DNA from: Gonocerus acuteangulatus
Taxonomy: Eukaryota; Arthropoda; Insecta; Hemiptera; Coreidae
Direction of reading: 5' to 3'
DNA length: 64,000 bases
Assembly (NCBI GenBank): GCA_946811695.1
Contig: OX328125.1
Location: forward strand, 104,673,876-104,737,875
Shown: piece after piece, positions 11,343 to 22,330 of the stretch
How the letters are laid out: every line of letters starts with the position of its first letter
Position numbering within the stretch: the first letter of the stretch is position 1
The notes under the pieces: model-generated
The model's database searches: none
Told to the model about the DNA's origin: nothing
What the model saw: the letters and a program-made list of their open reading frames with translations, nothing else
Program-made: the position numbers and the translations under genes

Positions 11343-11513
11343 ATGGCAGACCTTGAATTACTAGAAATGAACTGTGATTTTGTCCCTAATCTTGTTTATG
11401 CTGTACCTGGTGATGGTCCATCCGAGGTAGTAATATCCCGAAACCTTGCACAGCCTCCTCACCCTTCAGCATCCCCAGTCAGAGCACTTCTTGGTAATGC
11501 TCGCACTTCTTGA
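11343..11513 (+). CDS. Unrecognised small ORF, 56 codons
   Basis: An ATG-initiated frame of 56 codons ending in TGA. It starts about 12 bp after the tail of a SINE. Composition differs from the AT-driven chance frames nearby: acidic N-terminus (MADLELLEMNCDF), a Pro/Ser-rich middle (AQPPHPSASP) and an Arg-containing end. It could be the start of a retroelement ORF, a decayed exon, or chance. No family recognised; no splice or polyadenylation context was established. Confidence 0.2.
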   Translation: MADLELLEMNCDFVPNLVYAVPGDGPSEVVISRNLAQPPHPSASPVRALLGNARTS

Positions 11514-11825
11514 TTAAATATAATGTCTGTTTCCATATGACATCTTGGAAAAATAAATTTTTAGGTTTTAGCGTCCATTTGTTATTGACAACGAATTTCT
11601 ACCGGTTCGGGTTAAACTTCTTTTGCTGATAACCTATAGATAACGGGGTATCACCTCAGTACTGGGGGAGCGCCCCAGTGTCAAGAAACATTATACTTTG
11701 ATTACTTATCTATTGATGAATAACAAATAGTGTGACGGGAACTGCGCAATAATAAACTACACAAAATTAAAGAGCAGTTTTAATTTTGAATATACATTAT
11801 TTAACGTAATAAAATAACTACTTGG
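11514..11825. other. No clear feature
   Basis: A TTTTAGCGTCCATT stretch at about 11567 resembles an inverted family 2 SINE tail, but the rest cannot be assigned. Confidence 0.35.
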
Positions 11826-11986
11826 GGTCTCCCGTGGTCTAATGGCTAGCGCCTTGGATTCATAAGCGGGAGATGGTGGGTTCGATTCCCAACCTCCGGC
11901 AGGAATTTTATCATCCCACGGCTCGCTGGTAAAATTCCTCGCTGCACCCTGGACGTCGGCGCTAATGACCTAGGTGTAGATGCGCC

Positions 11987-12043
<57 letters not shown>

Positions 12044-12045
12044 AC
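11826..12045 (+). mobile_element. tRNA-derived SINE, family 1, with ~52-nt A tail
   Basis: Head GTCTCCCGTGGTCTAATGG contains box A; box B GGTTCGATTCC at 11879-11889. The tRNA-like anticodon loop reads TTCATAA, suggesting a CAT-anticodon-like ancestor. The body ends GATGCGCCGT before about 52 uninterrupted A residues (11990-12041). Such a long pure tail suggests recent insertion. Confidence 0.9.
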
Positions 12046-12079
12046 TTATCTGCCGCGACAAAGCACGGGTATTCAGCTA

Positions 12080-12128
<49 letters not shown>

Positions 12129-12131
12129 TAT
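12046..12131 (-). repeat. ACTAGCTG-headed repeat end plus (TA)n
   Basis: On the minus strand, TA repeats (12080-12131) lead into ACTAGCTGAATACCCGTGC, the head type seen in family C. It is squeezed between two family 1 SINEs, so only the terminus remains. Confidence 0.5.
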
Positions 12132-12132
12132 A

Positions 12133-12277
12133 TTACGGCGCACCGACTTCTGGGACATTAGCGCCGACATCCCTGGTGCAGCGAGGAATTTCCTCAACGA
12201 CGAGATGAGAAAATTCTTGTCACCGGTGAGACTCGAACACACCATCTCCCGCATAAAAAAGACCACGGGGGGGGGCC
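12133..12277 (-). mobile_element. tRNA-derived SINE, family 1 (minus, damaged)
   Basis: Minus copy with the body at TACGGCGCA 12134 and GCGCCGACATCC. The tRNA head is eroded: box B reads CGAACACACC and the distal part is replaced by GACCACGGGGGGGGG. Confidence 0.75.
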
Positions 12278-12530
12278 CAAAGATTGTAACATTCTTCTCA
12301 ATTCTGAATAAGGTGTTCTAATTCGCCTGCTATTCTGACACCCGTCCACTTGCTCACATTTCTTAGCCAAGAAAGCTGCTTTCTTCCAATTCCACGTCTG
12401 CCTTCTATTTTCCCATCAATGATTAATTGGAGGAAATCTTACATGATATCAAGCAAGGGATGTCTAAAATAGGCTGTCTCTCTTCTATTTACAGTTTTTT
12501 TGAAGTTCTATAGATCTGTTAACTCTTCCT
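12278..12530 (-). pseudogene. LINE 3' end (endonuclease-RT type), fragment
   Basis: Minus-strand translation gives a C-terminal tail typical of insect RTE/'craniofacial development protein 2-like' RT proteins: LIIDGKIEGRRGIGRKQ, then LSWLRNVSKWTGV and LEHLIQN. It has frame breaks and no upstream RT domain. 5'-truncated, dead copy. The clade is tentative. Confidence 0.65.
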
Positions 12531-12550
12531 TGTTAACCCTTGTGTATAAG

Positions 12551-12587
<37 letters not shown>

Positions 12588-12882
12588 GAGAAGTAATTAG
12601 GCCATCAAAGGGTCATTTTCCACATACCACGATTTACCAACTGTTTTCTATATATTGAAGAGAACAAACGTTAATTTAAAAACATCTCCTGTCTATTGAT
12701 ATATTTTTATTTATTTTTAGCGCGGTTCCTCCCTCCCCCATAGGGAGGAACCCCGCTTATAAGGTTGATACAATGAAACAATCCGGAAGTGCCGACAAGA
12801 AAATTTCGCGTTTCAGAACCCCTAGAGACCGAAAATAACGGTGGTTCAATTTTGTATATATATATATATGTATATATTTATT

Positions 12883-12935
<53 letters not shown>

Positions 12936-14074
12936 CTGTTCGCTCATTTCTGGCTTCCCTGATGATCCGATTTTGATGAAATTTGGTACAAAAATCTGTC
13001 GTCCAATTTGAAAGGTCAAGTTCGTTAACCAGCAAAATCCGCCCACTGGAAGATGGCGTTTGGGGCGAAATTCGCGCAAAAAAAAATCGTAACGCTTACG
13101 TTTTTGAGTTCATAAGCTTGTAAGTACTCGTTTTATAGGCTTCTTGGGCTAGGAAAACGAATGAAACCATTTTCAAGGCGATAGCTTTAACCGTTTTCGA
13201 GAAAACTGAAAAAATAATTTTTGAATGCCGTTTTTGGTTTGGGTACTTAGAATCATGGGATTCAGTTGAAACATTTACTGCATCTTCTACTTTCATTAAA
13301 ACTAATATGTTGAAATTTTGGTTGCGTTTGGAGATAAGGAAGGGTTAGAATAAAATATTTTATTAACAGACATAAAAAAGTTTTGGTAACTTTGTATACT
13401 TTCCTTAATATCTCGAAAAAGGTTAAGAATCTTGGGAAACGGAAGAATACCGTTGGAAAGCTTACTAAATGCTCTACAAAGAAGGTTCTAATGAAAGTTT
13501 TGATTAGGTGATGTCAATCGGAGAAATAAGTGCTTAAAACGTTAAAGTAATTGATTTCGCTTATTCGAACTGTTCTTTTTGTCTTTGATTTTGATACTTA
13601 AAATTATGGGATTCAGTTGAAACATTTTCTGCATGTTTGAATTTTATCAACACTAATATGTTAAAATTTCGGTTACGTTTGGAGCTAAGGAAGGATTAGA
13701 ATAAAATATTTTATTAACAGACATGAAATGTTTTGGGAACTTCGTATACATTCCCTGATATCTCGAAGACGGTTAGGAAAATTGGTAAACGGAGGGTTAC
13801 CATGCGAAAGCTTACTAAATGTTCTACAAAAACGATTCCGAAACAATTTTTGATTAGGCTATGTCAATCGGAGAAATAAGTGCTTAAACTTTGAAGTAAT
13901 TTATTTCGTTTATTCGAACGGTTCTTCTTGTTTGTTTTTATTCCTTGTTGTTTTTTCATTGGTTATAGTAGGATAATGTATTTGACAATAAAACAGATTA
14001 ATTAAAATAAGAAAAGCAATTCATTGTTACAAATATATCAGGCTGTACCGTATGAAATGTCAGTTTTGGATTTG

Positions 14075-14155
14075 TCGATTTTCTTCAAATGTCTTGAAAC
14101 TGTCGAGGCTCCTATTCCGAGTTCTTTGGCATATTCCCTAGTGTTTTTAATTGCT
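14075..14155 (-). pseudogene. HTH-coding relic in family A
   Basis: Same helix-turn-helix-coding segment as at 55524-55622, here with GIG instead of GVG in the turn. Surrounding stops; not a gene by itself. Confidence 0.5.
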
Positions 14156-15273
14156 TATAGTAGTCAAATGTATTTGTCAATAAAACAGGATACGTATAAT
14201 TAGAATCAATATTTTGTTTGTTAGAATTCGAAGATGCCGTATGAATATCTAGATTACAGTACTGGTGTTGATTTCGTTCTTTAGAATTATTCTTGGTATT
14301 CCCTATTTTCATCTGTTACCATAGTTTTTTATTGTTAGTAGGTTTTTCTTATTGATTATAGAATATAAATCTATTTGGCTATAAAACAGGATACGTAAAA
14401 TTAGTAACAATATTTCGGAGATTTCTGAGCGAAATACTTTTAAGATTTTCTACCACCACGAACGGCTTTTTTCCTCTATTTTTATCCACTAGATAGGCTT
14501 TATTTTGCATATTATTCTATATAAGTTTTATTCAGCAGGGGCTTCTGATGAAATGTCGTGTTTTTGCTGTGGATTTTAAATACGATGTTTCTAAGATTGG
14601 ATAACATTAGCGAGTCTACATAGTTAAGAACCGACGACGGAGGATTACTTCTTGCTATGATTTAGTCTACATATGTATATTAAGTCCTAAATCCAAAAAA
14701 TAAACTTCACAACGGTTAGATACTATGGGCGAATATGGCGGTTCAATGCCCGTAGAAGCAGAAGGTCCGCAGGAAATTTACCTGCTAAGAGTTAATCCTC
14801 AAGAGCTGTAAATATACCCCAGGTATCTGCCGACACAAATATAAAGCCTAGGCGGAGAGCACCCCAAAAACACAGATCCAAACATAGGTTATATACTAAA
14901 TATTCATAAAGACTACTTAGTTGTAAACCGATTCATCAATTAGCAATCAATAGTTTTCAACAAAGGTTATATACTAAATATTGATAAAAAGTATTTAATT
15001 AGAAAAAAAACAATATTCCACAAGACTTGTTTTTGGTCCATTTGTATCTACTCCATAGACTTAATTAGGTATATTATTCTATTGTAGTTGGGCAACTAAA
15101 CTTTGTTTTATTTTGTTAAATAAAGTTTTTTTTCTTGACTTTTTATTCGTCAAGACTTTTATTTGTCCTTGTGTATTAACTAGATAGGTTTTATTTGGCA
15201 TATTATTCTATATAGGCTATATTAGGCAGGGTATTCTACTCAATCTTGTGTACTTCTTCTTGATCCTTCTGTA

Positions 15274-15468
15274 CATGGGCGTATATAAAAACAATTTCGG
15301 GGGGGGGAGACCATTTTCAGGGTATGGAATACTAAATATTTAGAGCTTGGAATAGTTTTAGGCAACTAAAACGCTATTACACGTAAAATAAAATATGTTT
15401 TATGAACTATGTGATCTTATTTAATTTATTTTTAAGGGTTTTACGAGAAGTTTTTATCATCAATTCAT
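15274..15468. mobile_element. MITE ATGGGCGTATATA, right end missing
   Basis: Begins ATGGGCGTATATAAAAAC at 15276 and runs to about 15468, where it loses similarity to the complete copies at 49386 and 54154. Nested in family A at the same place as in those copies. Confidence 0.6.
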
Positions 15469-15660
15469 TTTGTATAGTTCTTAGTTTACGAACGTAATCA
15501 ACATTTTATTTTGCAATAATATTAAACCAGTGGGAACGTTTTCAAACTCTTCCGTAGTTTTTTACACCTTTTCGGGCTTTTATACGACGGCATGTTTTTC
15601 ATAAATCATTCTCTTCTAAGGAACCACGCTATGATGACGCAGGTTCTGGGAGTCGGTCTT

Positions 15661-16081
15661 TCTTCAGAACACTATGAACCATGCTCAATACGCAGGCAGG
15701 AATTAAATTCTGTTATATAACAGCCTACAAGATTTTCATTTGTAATTGTGTGCAGGTATAAATTATAAGAATGGTAATAAGGACATTGTAAATAGTATAA
15801 TAAGACAACTGAAATGTTATTACAACTTCCCCGAGGCCTTTGTGCAGACTAATGATACAATACCTTAAAGTTCAGAATAAATCTAAAACCTTAATAAATT
15901 ATCATGGTTGTGTAACTTGTTTGCTGAAGATTGTATTAAACATCAAACCACGTCCTAGACACCACTTGGAACCATACTTCTTAACCAAGCCGAACCGCAC
16001 CCTATGGAGCAAAGTCCAAGGTCTGGGTATATCAGCTGTATAGGATCTTGTTAATGACGGGTGTGAACATTTGTTAATTAC
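15661..16081. other. No feature recognised
   Basis: The frame at 15840-16043 (67 codons) has no recognisable motif. No splice or repeat structure seen. Confidence 0.35.
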
Positions 16082-16354
16082 ATGGGCGTATATAGAAGAT
16101 AATTTCGGAGGGGGCTAGGAAAATTTCGGGAGGGGGGCTGAGACCATTTCCGGTGTATGGAATACTAACAATTTAGATCTTGGAAGAGTTTTAGCCAACT
16201 TAAACGATTTTACACCCAAAATGGAATATTTTTTTATGGACTAAATGATCTTATTTAATTTATTTTTAAAAAATTTATGAAATTTTTACCGTTCAACTCA
16301 AAATTTCGGGGGGGCTGCAGCCCCCTCAGCCCCCCTCCCCTTATATATGCCCAT
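16082..16354. mobile_element. MITE ATGGGCGTATATA, free-standing copy
   Basis: About 273 bp between ATGGGCGTATATAG and its complement CTTATATATGCCCAT, with G-rich (GGGGGGCTGAG) and C-rich (CAGCCCCCTCAGCCCCCC) subterminal arms. Same family as the copies nested in family A at 49386 and 54154. Non-coding. Confidence 0.75.
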
Positions 16355-16895
16355 CGTTAATCACCCGTTATATTGTATAATTGAGAAATAATTAGTTGAT
16401 CATCTATTTAGTGCTCGTGATTTTCCAAGTTTCATTTTGTGGAAGCGTTAATCACGCACATGCTATTGTCTTTGTGGATACAGGGTGACCCAGTTTTAAT
16501 CCGACAGACTTCGTATATATATTCGATGAAGAATCGACAAACTAAGTCAAAAGGTCCTTTGGCGATTTTTTCGTTCTCGAGAAAAACGCAAAAAAAACGA
16601 GTTTTTTTGATAAATCCCGATTGATCGCTTAAACAAAGCGTTGTACAAAAAAAAACTCAATACAAAAAAAAAGTTGTAACACTAATTGAATTATCATAGA
16701 CATTTTTTGTCCCGACGAACCGTCTGCGCGTGGAACGCAAACACTGCAATGAATAATCTCTGTTCACTTTTGTTTTTTCTTTTTTTACTTTTTTTCAATT
16801 TAAAATATCAGGTAGTAACAATTAATTAAAATGAGGCAGCCCAAATTAACGGGGTTGCTAAGCGACACAGCTATTCAATCAGTCTCGAGATAAGT

Positions 16896-17452
16896 GTTTA
16901 TATTAGGGATGGGCGATAGTCGATAGTTGAGCACTATCGATAGGCCGGTACTATCGATTAAAATATATCGATACTATCCATAGTTATTCGATAGTGGCCT
17001 TCCCTATTCCTTACATACCTGTGCTATAAAGAATTTAATGTTATTGAGTTGACTTGTCTATTACTTGCAGGATTAGGTATATTTATAAGATTACACAAAG
17101 GTTTAAAACGAAAAACGAATTCATAAAAAGCATTTCCAATATTACTAGAAAGGAAAAAGAACTTTCCCGCTTTTCTTTGGCTCAGTCTGTTCCGCTGCTC
17201 AGAAATGATTTTTCCAGCGACTGAAAATACACGTTCTGTGGCTACAGACGACCCTGGAACACAAAGGTATTTTCTGGCTACATTATGTAGTTGGTTGTAT
17301 TCACCAGACGTTTCCTTTTCAGTATTTAATTCACCAGACGTATTAGTATTTAATACCAATGCCCTTCAGATGATGAGAACTTCAATTCTAAAAAAAAAAG
17401 TAAAAAATTTATCGATAGTATCTATCGATTATCGCCCATCCCTAGTTTATAT
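16896..17452. mobile_element. hAT deletion derivative, 541 bp, 8-bp TSD
   Basis: Element 16904-17444 has inverted termini TAGGGATGGGCGATA, continuing as imperfect TATCGATAGT-type palindromes, and is flanked by exact GTTTATAT duplications (16896-16903; 17445-17452). The related repeat at 36612-36850 has a single GTTTATAT (inverted, 36747-36754), so it serves as an empty-site paralog. Most of the transposase is deleted. Confidence 0.92.
17024..17359 (-). pseudogene. hAT transposase C-terminal dimerisation domain
   Basis: Uninterrupted minus-strand frame of 111 codons. It contains the hAT family C-terminal signature: ARKYLCVPGSSVATERVFS, then AGKIISEQRNRLSQRKAGK and FLSSNI. hAT transposases are usually 500-700 residues; the DDE core and BED finger are absent, because the left of this frame (17360-17444) is already terminal repeat. 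Function known for the family: transposase dimerisation. The remaining piece cannot be catalytic. Little frame decay suggests a fairly young deletion derivative. Confidence 0.88.
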
Positions 17453-17590
17453 GAAGATCTCCAGGTTTAATGCAAATGGTCGGTTACGTCGAGGATTCGG
17501 AAGTTGTAGTCATGACATCTTCGAACGCTTGAATGCGCTACATGGCGAATGGTGCTACATTATGTTTCTTTTTTGTTTTGTTTGGTATTA

Positions 17591-17878
17591 ACCGTAAATA
17601 TGTTGATTAATTATCCCAAGGGAGTCCACTAATATTTCTTCGGCTATGAACGGATCAAGACCTGTGTGTACCAAGATTGGTCAAAATCGGTTAAACGGTG
17701 AGGATTCGTTAAAGGAACAAACATACAGACAGATAGTTGGTAGACGTTTTTGACCTACCCTACGAGACTCCTCGGATCAAGACCTACCTGTGTGCCAAGT
17801 TTGGTCAAAATCGGTCAAACGGTGTGGATATGTATAAGGAACAAACAGACAGACAAACAGGCACGTAATTTTTATATA
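17591..17878 (+). repeat. Interspersed repeat family C (Tc1 target)
   Basis: Two internal units (GGTCAAAATCGGTTAAACGG; GTGCCAAGTTTGGTCAAAAT), then AAACAGGCACGTAATTTTTATATA, interrupted by the Tc1-like element at a TA. The remainder resumes at 19252 with TATATAGATAGGTC. Confidence 0.7.
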
Positions 17879-19251
17879 CACTCCTCGTCAAAAGTATTGC
17901 AATACCTTCAAATGTACTGATTACTGAAAAATTATGACTTAGGAAGCTTAGGGCAATACAGAACATTTAGATACAGTTATAATAAAGAAATTTATTCAGA
18001 AAAAATAATAAAAATAATGTCAACTTATAAAAGATAAAATGAAAAATTACTTAATTAAAGAAAATTTTGAAAATTCAAAATTTCCAAAAACCTTATTTAT
18101 TGAAATCAGTAGGCCGTATTCCCTCCACGAGACCTTATAATAGCCTCCATGCGACGTGGCATGCTTCTGAAGAGGTCCTGGATGAAGTCCTGAGGGATAG
18201 CCTCCCATTCCTCCAGAACTGCTGCCTCCAGCTCCGCAAGTGTGGAAATTCTTGAATTTCTCCCTCGGACTCTTCTTTTCAGGGCATCCTACAGATGTTC
18301 GATGCAATTAAGGTCCGGGCTCCTCGCAGGCCACTCCAATGTCAGGATTTCAACTGCGTTGAGGTAATCTGTCACACACCTTGCTTTGTGTGGTCTGGCA
18401 TTATCCTGCATTAAAAGAGCTCCAGGCCCTATGAAGGGCATGTATGGCATTACATGTTCTTCCAGGATCTCTTCCACATACCTGGCACCAGTGAGGCCTC
18501 TGCCAGGCGCCGCCACAAGATCCGTGCGGGCCTCCCAGGAAATGCCTCATGACTGAGCCTCCGCCAAAAGCGACTCTTGGGGTTATACAGGCTTGATAGT
18601 AGCGCTCTCCCGGTCTTCTCCATACTCTCTCGCGGCCATCTGGGCTATTCAGGGCCACCCGTGTCTCATCCGTGAAGAGCACTTTCTTCCAATCATCAAC
18701 TAACCAATCCCGGTGATCAAGCGCAAACCTTAGCCTTGCTCTTCGGTGTTCCCTGGTGAGTGGGGGGCCTTTCATTGGTCTCCTGGAGGCTTCCCTCAGT
18801 CTTCTGCTTACTCTCGGCCTTCCTTCAACAGGTCTTCTTGAATGACGACCAGTTTCTCGGTACCTTTTCAGGCACCTGGACACCGTCGAATAGTGTATCC
18901 CAAGTCTTCGCGAAATTTGGCGAAGTGAAAGCCCTTCCTGCGAAAGAGTGACAATTCGCACTGAATTTTCTAAGGCTCTGCGATTGTTCATGTTCACAAG
19001 TTGAAAAAAAAAAGAAGTCTGTCCCTGGTAGTTCTGTATCACTAACTGAGGCCCTGGGACAATGGAGTAATCCTTTACAACCAATTAATCCAGAATACCT
19101 CTTATCATCATGCCTAATCCTACTTTTAATACAGCTTATTATCCTCCCTAGATTCCCACCAACCTGTAGTATTATGTTTAGTAAGATCCTGCTTAAACGA
19201 AAGTGTTTAACTGGAGTTTCATAGGTGTTGCAATACTTTTGACGAGGAGTG
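17879..19251 (-). mobile_element. Tc1-like DNA transposon, 1.37 kb
   Basis: Inverted termini CACTCCTCGTCAAAAGTATT at 17879 and the complement ending 19251, about 24-26 bp, with TA on both sides (17877-17878, 19252-19253). Carries one damaged transposase on the minus strand. Inserted into repeat family C. Confidence 0.95.
18106..18991 (-). pseudogene. Tc1-like DD34E transposase, inactivated
   Basis: Starts MNNRRALENSV at 18991. The N-terminal half has a paired-like HTH (LSLRQISRRLGIHYSTVSR) and a GRPR AT-hook-like motif, then the first catalytic Asp in LFTDET. After GGGSVM (about 18560) a deletion/frameshift breaks the frame. It resumes with the second Asp (LMQDNARPH) and the PDLNCIEHL Glu motif. 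The Trp of HLWD is now TAG at 18289-18291. Translation resumes to RSRGGNTAY and a natural stop at 18106. Intact family members are about 340 residues. All three catalytic acidic residues remain readable, but the frameshift plus stop make it non-functional. Confidence 0.93.
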
Positions 19252-19790
19252 TATATAGATAGGTCAAGACTTTGAGATAGGGAGGGAGGGAGCAGTTACA
19301 AGATCTAGATATCAATCACGTCTAATTAGTAATTACAAATATATACAATTATCAAGACTCGGACTTATATCAATTAAATTTAATGGAAAACATTCATCTG
19401 TTACTGCTACAACATTCATTGAAAAACAAAGTATTGGACAAAAAAACCTTGTTACTTCCTAGTCGTTATACTTTCAGTAAATTCATTAGCTAAGTAATAT
19501 AATGCAGTAGAAAAGCTGGTAATGTTTTGTTTGCTGTAAACATATCTAAACATGAATAAGGTCAGAGGCCAATGTTGTTCAGCAATGCCTTGCTACTGCA
19601 GGCCATTTCAATAACAAATCAATTCTTGTCAAAGAAGAAAAATACTTACTAAGAGCAAATACGTTTAAAACGCTATTAGTAGAACAGATGTTGGTCATTC
19701 GTTGCGTTTATTTTTCCTATTTAAAGGAAACCTATAAATTTCAGGGATTTAACAATGTTTCCATTCATGTTATTACGTTGTAACGTTTTA
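19252..19790. other. Family C remnant then no feature
   Basis: The first ~40 bp is the end of the interrupted family C repeat with GGGAGGGAGGGAGC. The remainder is AT-rich with nothing recognised. Confidence 0.4.
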
Positions 19791-20727
19791 AAGCGCGGTT
19801 CCTCCCTCCCTCCATAACAAGGTAACCTGCTTATGAGGTTGACCTCATGAAGCAATTCTCAGGTGACGACTAGAAACTTTCATGTTCCAGAACCCATGGA
19901 TCACAAAAACAATAGCGGTTCAAATTTGTATATATATATACAATACACAGGCTGAAAAATGGTCCAATTTTGATGAAAATTGGTACAAAAATACTTTGTC
20001 TAATTTTAAAGTTCAAATTTGTTAATCGGTGGATTCGACCGAAAGGAACTCGTTCTTTTGGGTGAACCTTATTTTAAAATAATCTTTTCACTTATGCAGG
20101 ATAACGAATGCATCCATTTTTAAGGCGATATTTCCGGGTTGAGTACTTCAGTTTGGTTTGATTTTGGGGTATTTCAGCTGACATATTTTCTACAATTGTG
20201 AAATTTAGCCAAACTAAGATGTTAGAAGTCTGATTACGTTTGGAGTTGCGAAACTGTTAGAAAAAAAAATTATTTACAGACATGAAAAGTTCTGGGATCC
20301 TTGTGAATTTTCCTTAATATCTCGAAAATCGGTTGGGGAATCCTGGTAAGTAGAAAGTAACCATTCGAATGCTTACTAAAGTTTATACAAAAAATATTCT
20401 GAAGGGATTTTTATTTGCCTGAAATCATTCGAAGAAATGAGTTCTTAAAACCTCGGTTTTTGTCACTGTGCATCTCTCTTTTTAATTTTTGATGTCCATT
20501 TCACTGTATAACGAGTATTTTAGTAAAGGTAAGAAAATGAGAAACGTATTCGTAATAGTGTTTTTTAATGTTGAGAAAGAGGAGGTAGTAATTTCCGCTT
20601 AGGATACTGTCAATATTCCGTTGTGGCGACTAAATTTAATTAATATTTTTTACGCAAGATCAAAATTAATGCTTCTATTCCTTTACTAATGGAACCAGGG
20701 ATATGAACGGAAACGCAAGCCAGACTT
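19791..20727 (-). mobile_element. Family A, diverged copy
   Basis: Minus orientation: GCGCGGTTCCTCCCTCC at 19793, CTAGAAACTTTCATGTTCCAG, short (TA)n (19930-19940) and GGTGGATTCGACC. The 5' end resembles the complement of AAAAAGTC...CGTTTCCGTTCATATCCCT near 20727. Internally deleted relative to full copies. Confidence 0.65.
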
Positions 20728-21780
20728 TTTCGTTCCTTTATTATCTCAGTAAATTCCTAAACAATGCCATTTTTTTTTTTTCGTCGTAGAATATAATTCA
20801 TCTTAGACTATTTCTGTTCTTATCCCTAATGTCATTTTGAAAGCTTAGAGTAGAAACAGTTAATTTATTTTCTAAATCATTCGTGAGAATTGTAAACATT
20901 CGTAAGAACGAATAATGAAATCCCGAAGCGAACCAAGATCTTAGGCGCCACAACAGAAAACTGACAGTACATATGGAGGGCTAGGAGCACAACAATACCA
21001 AGTCTATGTTATACAGTTTTCATAAAATGAGTATTATGCGTTTTAATTACAGAGACGTTGTATAAATCCTATTGACCAGTATAAGTCTTAAAAAGATTTG
21101 AACTTAAACACTGACAATATTTATGTATAGCCTTGTTCATAAAATAGTTATAACATGGACTTGGCTTACTTGTGCTCTGAAAACAAATAAGAATGCCTTC
21201 CAGATGTGTAGCAACTGCTACAAGTGGCAAAATAATGAAGTTAGGACATAGCCTCCTGTAGCACTGAAAAGATTAATTTCAGTAATACTCTTCAATTCTA
21301 TTACAACATAAAATGCCAAAAATGGACTTGGTCTTGCTGTGCTCTGAACCATCCATATAACGAACTTTTCATTGATTACGCAATAAGATCAATCAAATTG
21401 AGTTGTAAAAATGAGTATCACAACTCAGCAGTAATAATAAATATATGCGGCAATAAAATATAATGAGCACAGGCGGAGCTACCAAGTATAAATATTAATG
21501 AAAAATATCCTACTATTAGATTAATTTATAGAAATAATATAATGTATTAGATTAAAATTGATTAGAAAAAAAAAATATAAGAATCAATAAGTGCTGAGTG
21601 GAGGGGAGTTGAACCAAGGATTGCGTTCTTGGCAATGATTGCAAGATCCATAACGAATGAATTGCAGGATCGGAATGCTAGAAATGCGATTCACAATACT
21701 AATGAAGAATATATTAAAATACCAAAGAAAATATTATAAAAATAATGAAATATACTCTTGATATGATATTTTGTAGCAAT
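20728..21780. other. No gene; one direct repeat
   Basis: A motif ATGGACTTGG...CT(T/G)GTGCTCTGAA occurs at about 21152 and 21320. The rest is unassigned AT-rich sequence. Confidence 0.4.
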
Positions 21781-21789
21781 TCCTCCTCA

Positions 21790-21900
21790 CTCATAGGTTA
21801 GTCTACATGAGGCCTCTCCAATCTGGCCAATCCGGTCAGATTGGATAGGCCGGATTGGACATGAGGTCTGTCCAATCCGGCCAGCGAGAGATATTCAACG
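21790..21900. repeat. Short CCGGATTGG/CCAATCCGG palindromic cluster
   Basis: CCAATCTGGCCAATCCGG, GGCCGGATTGGACATGAGG and CCAATCCGGCCAG form overlapping inverted copies in about 80 bp, far more GC-rich than the flanks. Possibly the end of a DNA element; partner end not found. Confidence 0.5.
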
Positions 21901-21949
21901 CTCTAATTCAAATAATGGATTATCTATTTTTAAAGACTGATACTGAAGG

Positions 21950-22130
21950 GGTCTCCCGTAGTCTAGTGGCTAGCGCGCTGGATTCATAAGCGGGAGATGG
22001 TGGGTTCGATTCCCACCTCCGGCAGGAATTTTCTCATCTCAAGGCTCGCTGGGAAAATTCCTCGCTGCACCCTGGATGTCGGCGCTAATGACCTAGAAGT
22101 AGATCCGCCGTAAAAAAAAATAAAAACAAA
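21950..22130 (+). mobile_element. tRNA-derived SINE, family 1 (intact copy)
   Basis: Box A TAGTCTAGTGG and box B GGTTCGATTCC both match the Pol III consensus. Body GAATTTTCTCATCTC...GGGAAAATTCCTCGC (self-complementary), CTGGATGTCGGCGCTAATG and CCGT, then an A-rich tail interrupted by T and C. Very close to 35086. Confidence 0.92.
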
Positions 22131-22159
22131 AAAACTAATACTGAAAAACCTACTTTCAG

Positions 22160-22330
22160 ACAGTGGAACTTAACTCTAACAGTTAAACACATATTGACAG
22201 AATGTACAAGACGTGATTACTTACAAATACCTCACGACATGACTGAACTTTTGAAAGAGGGTAGCCAATTGTTAAACACTATTTTTCAACATCTAAAACA
22301 CACACAGCTATACAACAAGATTTAATTTTA
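22160..22330 (+). pseudogene. LINE ORF2 C-terminus, 5'-truncated
   Basis: The plus-strand frame reads WNLTLTVKHILTEC followed by RRDYLQI, a Leu-rich segment and HTQLYNKI, the cysteine/histidine tail seen after RT in Jockey-like LINEs (LTVKHILxEC). Only about 55 codons remain, directly behind a SINE A tail. Confidence 0.65.

Larger units (their letters stand above)
12717..15660 (-). mobile_element. Helentron-like family A, long copy (2.94 kb)
   Basis: Minus orientation. The 3' end is at TTAGCGCGGTTCC 12717 with the end hairpin (12724-12752), followed by the (TA)n block 12857-12931, the CCAAATTT module, several diverged internal repeats (GAAACATTTnCTGCAT at 13270 and 13620), the HTH-coding relic (about 14075) and a 5' end AAGACCGACTCCCAG near 15660. 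The 5' 200 bp is more diverged than in the copies at 46972 and 53861. It retains about 160 bp (13930-14075) that both those copies lack. Confidence 0.8.
16481..17590. repeat. Repeat D (ACAGGGTGACCC), split by a hAT insertion
   Basis: Starts CAGGGTGACCCAGTTTTAATC. The stretch GAGGCAGCCCAAATTAACGGGGTTGCTAA (spelling near 16832-16862) recurs inverted at about 36790-36830. The part after 17445 is also related to 36700-36750. The hAT element 16904-17444 interrupts it. The outer right boundary is uncertain. Confidence 0.55.

Noticed and set aside
18401..18516. Two separate transposase genes
   Set aside because: They overlap as two frames of one Tc1-like transposase split by a frameshift.
21950..22025. 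tRNA gene
   Set aside because: Pol III boxes are good, but D and anticodon stems do not pair properly, and the sequence continues into a repeated body with an A tail in several copies, so it is a SINE head.
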